In this document: positions 59,350 through 64,000 of the stretch, one piece after another
Numbering within the stretch: position 1 is the stretch's first letter
Layout: every line of letters begins with the position of its first letter
NCBI RefSeq assembly: GCF_024734895.1
Contig: NZ_CP091430.1
Coordinates: forward strand, 3,056,501-3,120,500
From: Paenibacillus spongiae
Lineage (GTDB): Bacteria; Bacillota; Bacilli; Paenibacillales; Paenibacillaceae
Direction: 5' to 3'
DNA length: 64,000 nucleotides
Position numbers and translations under genes: made by a program
Notes under the pieces: generated by a model
Told to the model about the DNA's origin: nothing
Databases searched by the model: none
Seen by the model: only the letters and a program-made list of their open reading frames with translations

Positions 59350-60906
59350 TTATCGGCTTGGTTTGACGTTATCGATCAATTTGGACTTGACCAGAAGCTG
59401 CTGAACGATGCGAGCCGCTTCCGCGCGTGTTAGCGTGTCGGCCGGCAGTATGCGCGAGTAGGAACCGGCAACAATCCCGTGCTTCACGGCGGCGGCGACC
59501 GGTTCTCTAGCCCATGTGCCGATCGCTGCGCTGTCCGAAAACTTAGCCAGCACGGCATCAGCTCCAGAGGCGCTGATGTCCGTTCCCAGACCTGCAAGCT
59601 TCATTGCCCTTGCGATGACCGTGATTGCTTCCTGGCGGGTGATCGTCTTCGCCGGGCGGAAGGCTCCGTCCTCATATCCTGCAATGATCCCGTACTCGTA
59701 GGCTTTCGCCATCGCGCCATTATACCAATCGCCGGATTTCACATCGGTGAAGCCAGCCTGGCTCCCGTCATCGGCCAGACCGAGCGCCCGGACGATGATC
59801 GCCGCGAACTCCGCGCGGGTAATCGCTTCATTCGGCCGGTAGTGCAGCGGATCCACTCCGTCAATGACCTTCCGGGCTCCCAAGTCGTTCACCGCTTCTT
59901 TGGCCCAATGGCCTTTCATATCCAAGAACGCGATGGAATTCTCAATGATAGCGTATGTGCTATTCGTCAAGCTGCGGATAACCGCGTAATGCTTCCCGTC
60001 GCGCGATTCCATGGAAGTCGGTACGTGTCGGAGGATTCCGTCTGCTTCCAGTACAACTGCGGTTGTCATCCTGCTTGGGTCCATATTGTCCGGGAGTGGG
60101 ATTTCACGTGTTACGAACTTGTTAAATTTATCCAAGATCACCTTTTTGTCGCCGAGCAAGGCGGTCACATTGAAATCGATAGGCGGTACGATGACGGTAA
60201 ACCGCTCTTGATCCGTCATATTTTCCAGAAGCTTCATGATTTCGGGAGAGCTCTTCGCTATGTTGATTTGCACGGAGATGTCGGACGGCTTCACGGACTC
60301 GCCAAGCCGCTTCGACAACGAATCGATTTGAATTTCCGCCGCGGGCAGCCTGTAGCTTCCGTGAGGCGTTCTCACTTCCAGAACGGCTTGCTTGTTTTCC
60401 AGTGCTTTCACGATATCGCCTGTTATCGTTAAGATTACGTTATCCGAGCTGGAGGTTACCGGGATAACGACGCTTGCATTGTCTTTCGCTTGGGCAAGCT
60501 TCTCCATCAATGGATTGGAGACTACGTTCACGGTGATCGTAGTCCTGTCGTCTTTGCGTGATGAAGCGGCTTTGGCGATCTGATCGAAAGCCTTCCCGTC
60601 GATGTGAATGGTGAGCGGCACCGTATGATTATCGGTTGGATTTGAACTGACGTATGGCCCGCTATACGAACTGCCAGGGTTCGAGACGGCGGCACGAGTC
60701 ACCGCAATCTCATACGTCTTAGAAGCGCCGTCCTCCGCCGTGACGACGACTTTAATCTTATTGACTCCCGCGCTAAGCTGAAGCGGGGGAGAAGCCTCTG
60801 CGCTGTTTAGGGTGAAGGGACCGCTAACCAGCGTACCGTTGTTATTGTACATGCTGGCCGTTACACGCGCACGCTCCTCATCATAGACGGACGCGGTCAC
60901 CGTCAT
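59350..60906 (-). CDS. SLH-anchored surface protein, C-terminal part (frame-shifted from the RCC1 part)
   Basis: Up to 518 codons. The first ~75 residues complete a cadherin-like beta-sandwich domain begun in the RCC1 frame (MTVTASVYDEERARV, VNKIKVVVTAEDGASKTYEIAVTR). Residues ~110-320 form a beta-rich domain seen before SLH modules in Paenibacillus surface proteins. Three S-layer-homology domains follow at ~328-380, 388-442 and 455-512 (DMKGHWAKEAVNDLGARKVIDG, DVKSGDWYNGAMAKAYEYGIIAGYEDGAFRP, TWAREPVAAAVKHGIVAGS), which bind pyruvylated cell-wall polymer. There is no start codon with a ribosome site, because this is the 3' part of the gene interrupted by the 10-bp duplication at 60902-60920. 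It is expressed only if the frame is restored. Confidence 0.8.
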   Translation of the reverse strand: MTVTASVYDEERARVTASMYNNNGTLVSGPFTLNSAEASPPLQLSAGVNKIKVVVTAEDGASKTYEIAVTRAAVSNPGSSYSGPYVSSNPTDNHTVPLTIHIDGKAFDQIAKAASSRKDDRTTITVNVVSNPLMEKLAQAKDNASVVIPVTSSSDNVILTITGDIVKALENKQAVLEVRTPHGSYRLPAAEIQIDSLSKRLGESVKPSDISVQINIAKSSPEIMKLLENMTDQERFTVIVPPIDFNVTALLGDKKVILDKFNKFVTREIPLPDNMDPSRMTTAVVLEADGILRHVPTSMESRDGKHYAVIRSLTNSTYAIIENSIAFLDMKGHWAKEAVNDLGARKVIDGVDPLHYRPNEAITRAEFAAIIVRALGLADDGSQAGFTDVKSGDWYNGAMAKAYEYGIIAGYEDGAFRPAKTITRQEAITVIARAMKLAGLGTDISASGADAVLAKFSDSAAIGTWAREPVAAAVKHGIVAGSYSRILPADTLTRAEAARIVQQLLVKSKLIDNVKPSR

Positions 60907-63900
60907 AGACAGTCATAGACGAGATACTGCTGCCGACATTTGCCGTGTAGCTGGTCGTATTGGCCGAGAAAGACGGGCTTAGCACGCTGTTAGACACAAC
61001 CAAAGCGCTTAAGTCAATGCTGCTCACTGCCGTCCATTTCGCATATAGCGTCAAATCCCGGGTAATAGGGGCTGCAAAATCGAACAGCTTTGTCAATTCG
61101 CTGTCGGAATACCAGCCGGCGAAGCGATATCCGGCTCGGACGGGATCCGCCGGCTTTGATGCTGCAGTGCCGTCATTGACCGTCAGACTGCCGATTGGCG
61201 AACCGCCGTTGCTGTTGAATGTTACGGTATGCGAATCTTCTCCCGGATCGGCAATCGTAAACGGAATGGATTCGGTGTATTCATTGCCGGCATGATCGAC
61301 AACCGTGAAATGGACGGTATGGGTTCCTGGTTCATCGACAGCGAAGGAGCCGGAACTGCCGTTAACGATGACGGTTTTGCCGTCGCCCAGCCGATGCTTC
61401 ACAAACCGCACGCCAGATGGATCATCGGATTCATGGTCTGGATGATCATCCGATGCATGCCATTCTATGGCAACCGGCTGCGTGTAGTTTTCGCCGGAAG
61501 TGACGCCGCTCACCGAGAGAGTCGGCTTAAGAGTGTCGATCGGCACCAATCCTACATGCAAATCAAGCACCGGAGGCGGTACCGATACGATGCGGCTTGT
61601 AGCGGGTTCAAACCCGGGCCGGCTTACAACCACCCGGTATTGTCCTGCCGCGGTATCCCAAGCGAATCGGCCGTCTTCACCGGTAATCTGCGGGTTCGTA
61701 ACGGGTTTGAATCTGCCTTCGTACTGAGCCTCGTTCATATCCGCCCATTGTCCTTTTTCGCCCAATTCAGGATCATAATATTGCAGGATTACGGTCGCGC
61801 CAGGAAACGGCCATATTTCGTAACCGCCTTGATTCGCATTGTAAATGATCCCGCTGGGATCGATTAAGGCCATGCCGTATTTGATCGACGGACCGATGCC
61901 GTTGTTTGAATAATGCGGGATAATTTCAAACGCCAATGGCGAAGTCACTAAACCGACTTGATCGGGCGTAAAGGTATGGGACCAGTTTTCGTCATCGATC
62001 GTACTCATCTGGGCCTCATAGCGGCGGCCTCCGGCATCCGATGCAATTAACGTCACTTTGACGGCCTTCGGATTATCGAAGAAAGCGGTTATCGTTATCT
62101 CGGCTCCTCTTGCAGCCACGGGGGTATCATCCGTTAAAGCGCCGATCGTGCCTATAATCCCGACGTTAATCGGGATATAGGGGATTAAAGTAAAGACTTC
62201 CAGGGATCCAAGCCCTTCAACCGGCCCGGGAACATTATTTTCTATAAAAGGAGCGCCCGATTTGCGTCCGAGCTGATAGCTGGTATTTAAGGATCCCCAG
62301 GACCAGACGGTTCCGTCCCGCTTGATCGCTAGCGTATGATCCGTACTGGCGCTAATGGATACGACCGATTTCATCAGGAGACGTTGAGCGGTCTTGTACT
62401 CCAGCTCGAATGTCCCGTCTCCCAGATGGCCGAAATAGTTATATCCCCATCCCCGCAATGTTCCGTTTTTTAACGCGGCATACGATTGAAACGTTCCTGC
62501 CCCGATAGAGGTAACGCCCTCCAATCCGGCATTATTATTGGCAGTTAATACTCTTATCGGGACGCTGCTGTCGTCAGCGCTCAATCCTCCTCTTCCATTA
62601 CCGAGCTGGCCGTGTACATTATCTCCCCAAGCCCATACGGATCCGTCGCGTTTGAGCGCCAAGATGTGGCGGGAGGCTGACCCGGTTGTAAGAACGTCTA
62701 CATTATTCAGATTAGGCACTTGACGGGGTACAGGGTTGTTCAAGGGGGTGCCGGTTTCATAGCCCAGCTGCTTATCCGTGTTCTTCCCCCAAGTCCATAC
62801 GGATCCATCGGGCTTCAAGGCGGCGGAAAAATCCAGTCCGGCCGTAACGGCTTTGACTCCGATTAGAGAACCTGCACGGCCGGGCCGGCTGCTAAAGAAG
62901 CTGCCGGGCGTTTCGTAGCCGAGCTTGCTGTTCTCGCTGTTTCCCCACGCCCACACGGTTCCGTCCCGCTTCACGGCGAGAGTATGATTGCTTCCCGCGG
63001 CAATCGCGATAACATCGGAAATTCCTTCTACCTGGACGGGGACGGGACTGCGGTTATTGGTGCCGCCGGTGCCGCTGCCAAGCTCACCGTTGGCGTTATT
63101 CCCCCAAGCCCACACGGTTCCGTCATTTTTCAAGGCAAGCGTAAAATCCGAACCGGTCGCGATGGCTTTGACGTAGCACAAGTCGGGAACCTGCGCAGGA
63201 GCGACTTTATCGCCGTATGTTCCATTGCCGAGCTGGCCGTATTCATTGTTTCCCCAGGTCCAGACGGTACCGTTGCTCTTCAACGCGGCGGAATGCTTGC
63301 CGCCTGCGGCGATCATCGGTTTCGTTCGAAACGATGTCGCAGCCGTGCAGTCGACAAGCCCTTCAAAAACTTGGCCGGGGGTATCGGAAGGCCCGTATAC
63401 GGTGCCTTGAGCCGGCGTCTTGCGTCCAAGCTGGTATTTCGCGTTTTCTCCCCAGGTCCAGACGGTACCATCGTTTTGTACGGCCATGGAATGGCCTCTT
63501 CCCGCTGCCATGGATACGGCGGCGCCGCTTAGATTGACCTTGGCAGCGACTAAGCGCCAGCCTGCGGTCGTTCCGTCGCCGATCTGCCGGACGGCGTTAG
63601 AGCCCCATGCTTGCAAGGTTCCGTCGCTTAATAGCGCGATCGTATGCTCCGTACCCGCTTTAATCGAAACGACATTGTTCAGCTCTGTGCGCGGATTGGC
63701 GGCCGCGAGCACCTGTTCCGGGCTATTGGCCGTCGTTCTTGTTCCGTTGCCGAGCTGACCGAGGCCGTTATAGCCCCAAGCCCATACAGTTCCATCTTGT
63801 AACAGAGCGACGGAAAAGTTAAGCCCTAGCGATACGGAACGAACTTCGCTAAGGCCGCTCACTTGTGCGGGAGCTGATTGATAACTGTTCGTCCCGGTAG

Positions 63901-64000
63901 CGCGGCCGAGCTGGCTGTACGCGTTATCCCCCCAAGTCCAGACGCCGCCTGTGCTGGAAACGGCAGCGGCATGGTTGAATCCTGCCGCAATGGATGCGAT
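60881..64000 (-). CDS. RCC1-repeat surface protein, N-terminal part missing beyond the right edge, C-terminus frame-shifted
   Basis: Open to the window edge at 64000 (the frame continues past the GTG at 63862), so the true start lies outside. About eleven RCC1-type units (VWAWGxNxxGQLGxGT plus IAAGxxHxxALKxDGT) occupy the first ~520 visible codons and should fold as beta-propellers. Then comes a beta-rich region (~560-740), an Ig-like segment (KPTLSVSGVTSGENYTQPVAIEW...VVDHAGNEY), an InlB-type B-repeat (HTVTFNSNGGSPIGSLTV...AGYRFAGWYSDSELTKLFDFAAPITRDLTLYAKWT), and the start of a cadherin-like domain. The frame then shifts at the 10-bp duplication and ends after a few foreign codons. The intact protein would be secreted and anchored through the SLH domains encoded downstream. 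Its ligand is unknown. Confidence 0.82.
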   Translation of the reverse strand: MASIAAGFNHAAAVSSTGGVWTWGDNAYSQLGRATGTNSYQSAPAQVSGLSEVRSVSLGLNFSVALLQDGTVWAWGYNGLGQLGNGTRTTANSPEQVLAAANPRTELNNVVSIKAGTEHTIALLSDGTLQAWGSNAVRQIGDGTTAGWRLVAAKVNLSGAAVSMAAGRGHSMAVQNDGTVWTWGENAKYQLGRKTPAQGTVYGPSDTPGQVFEGLVDCTAATSFRTKPMIAAGGKHSAALKSNGTVWTWGNNEYGQLGNGTYGDKVAPAQVPDLCYVKAIATGSDFTLALKNDGTVWAWGNNANGELGSGTGGTNNRSPVPVQVEGISDVIAIAAGSNHTLAVKRDGTVWAWGNSENSKLGYETPGSFFSSRPGRAGSLIGVKAVTAGLDFSAALKPDGSVWTWGKNTDKQLGYETGTPLNNPVPRQVPNLNNVDVLTTGSASRHILALKRDGSVWAWGDNVHGQLGNGRGGLSADDSSVPIRVLTANNNAGLEGVTSIGAGTFQSYAALKNGTLRGWGYNYFGHLGDGTFELEYKTAQRLLMKSVVSISASTDHTLAIKRDGTVWSWGSLNTSYQLGRKSGAPFIENNVPGPVEGLGSLEVFTLIPYIPINVGIIGTIGALTDDTPVAARGAEITITAFFDNPKAVKVTLIASDAGGRRYEAQMSTIDDENWSHTFTPDQVGLVTSPLAFEIIPHYSNNGIGPSIKYGMALIDPSGIIYNANQGGYEIWPFPGATVILQYYDPELGEKGQWADMNEAQYEGRFKPVTNPQITGEDGRFAWDTAAGQYRVVVSRPGFEPATSRIVSVPPPVLDLHVGLVPIDTLKPTLSVSGVTSGENYTQPVAIEWHASDDHPDHESDDPSGVRFVKHRLGDGKTVIVNGSSGSFAVDEPGTHTVHFTVVDHAGNEYTESIPFTIADPGEDSHTVTFNSNGGSPIGSLTVNDGTAASKPADPVRAGYRFAGWYSDSELTKLFDFAAPITRDLTLYAKWTAVSSIDLSALVVSNSVLSPSFSANTTSYTANVGSSISSMTVYDGDRVRL
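60902..60920. other. 10-bp tandem duplication causing a frameshift
   Basis: GTCATAGAC occurs twice, at 60902-60910 and 60912-60920, as a 10-bp period. Deleting one copy joins the two minus-strand frames exactly within the cadherin-like domain (SSISS-MTVTASVYD). The extra 10 bp shifts the frame by one. It may be a real mutation, a reversible slippage site or a sequencing artefact. Confidence 0.75.

Overview
The window looks like chromosomal DNA of a Paenibacillus-type Firmicute. Shine-Dalgarno sites are strong (GGAGG) and GTG/TTG starts are frequent. The content fits: GlpP antitermination, lipoprotein-type binding proteins, an SLH-anchored RCC1 surface protein, a copper-amine-oxidase-N-like stalk protein, and short palindromic TTGTAC...GTACAA intergenic repeats. 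This assignment is inferred from gene content; no rRNA or tRNA gene was seen.

Left part (1-31.4 kb). A PAP2 phosphatase (cut by the window edge) is coupled to a methyltransferase. Next come a small membrane-anchored protein and an orphan sugar-binding lipoprotein. A glycerophosphodiester regulon follows (3.2-11.1 kb): metallophosphoesterase, GlpP antiterminator, a leader terminator that is probably the GlpP target, UgpB-like binding protein, HAD phosphatase, UgpC, UgpA, UgpE and a GDPD. Then: a nitronate monooxygenase-like enzyme; an unrecognised minus-strand two-gene operon (181 and 733 aa); a secreted protein with seven ~120-residue repeats; glutamate dehydrogenase; a UbiA prenyltransferase with a partner; an ankyrin protein; flavohemoglobin hmp with an Fnr-type promoter; a Crp/Fnr regulator; a DUF3626-like protein; and a heterodimeric ABC exporter with one degenerate ATP site.

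Centre (32.3-51.6 kb), the most striking part: a compact Tc (toxin complex)-like locus. It contains a 3534-aa TcA-like protein with two N-terminal peptidoglycan-binding-like modules, a small solitary nucleotidyltransferase, a 2530-aa single-chain TcB-TcC/RHS fusion with a 376-residue unrecognised C-terminal cargo, and a small protein in the usual place of an immunity protein. A promoter and terminator pair about 130 nt apart just downstream suggests a small RNA.

Right part (51.7-64 kb). adhE has an Fnr-like box and a Rex-like palindrome; its box-to-minus-10 geometry is identical to that of hmp. A repeat-rich gene-poor island follows, then a P-loop kinase-like protein, YbaK/EbsC and an XRE-cupin regulator. 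An AraC remnant abuts a 5'-truncated ABC-F gene. Last is a large RCC1-SLH surface protein, split by a 10-bp tandem duplication and running off the right edge.

Themes are phospholipid head-group salvage, oxygen/NO/redox-responsive genes, cell-surface proteins, and a large toxin-delivery locus. Functional calls rest on motifs read by eye; no database search was run.
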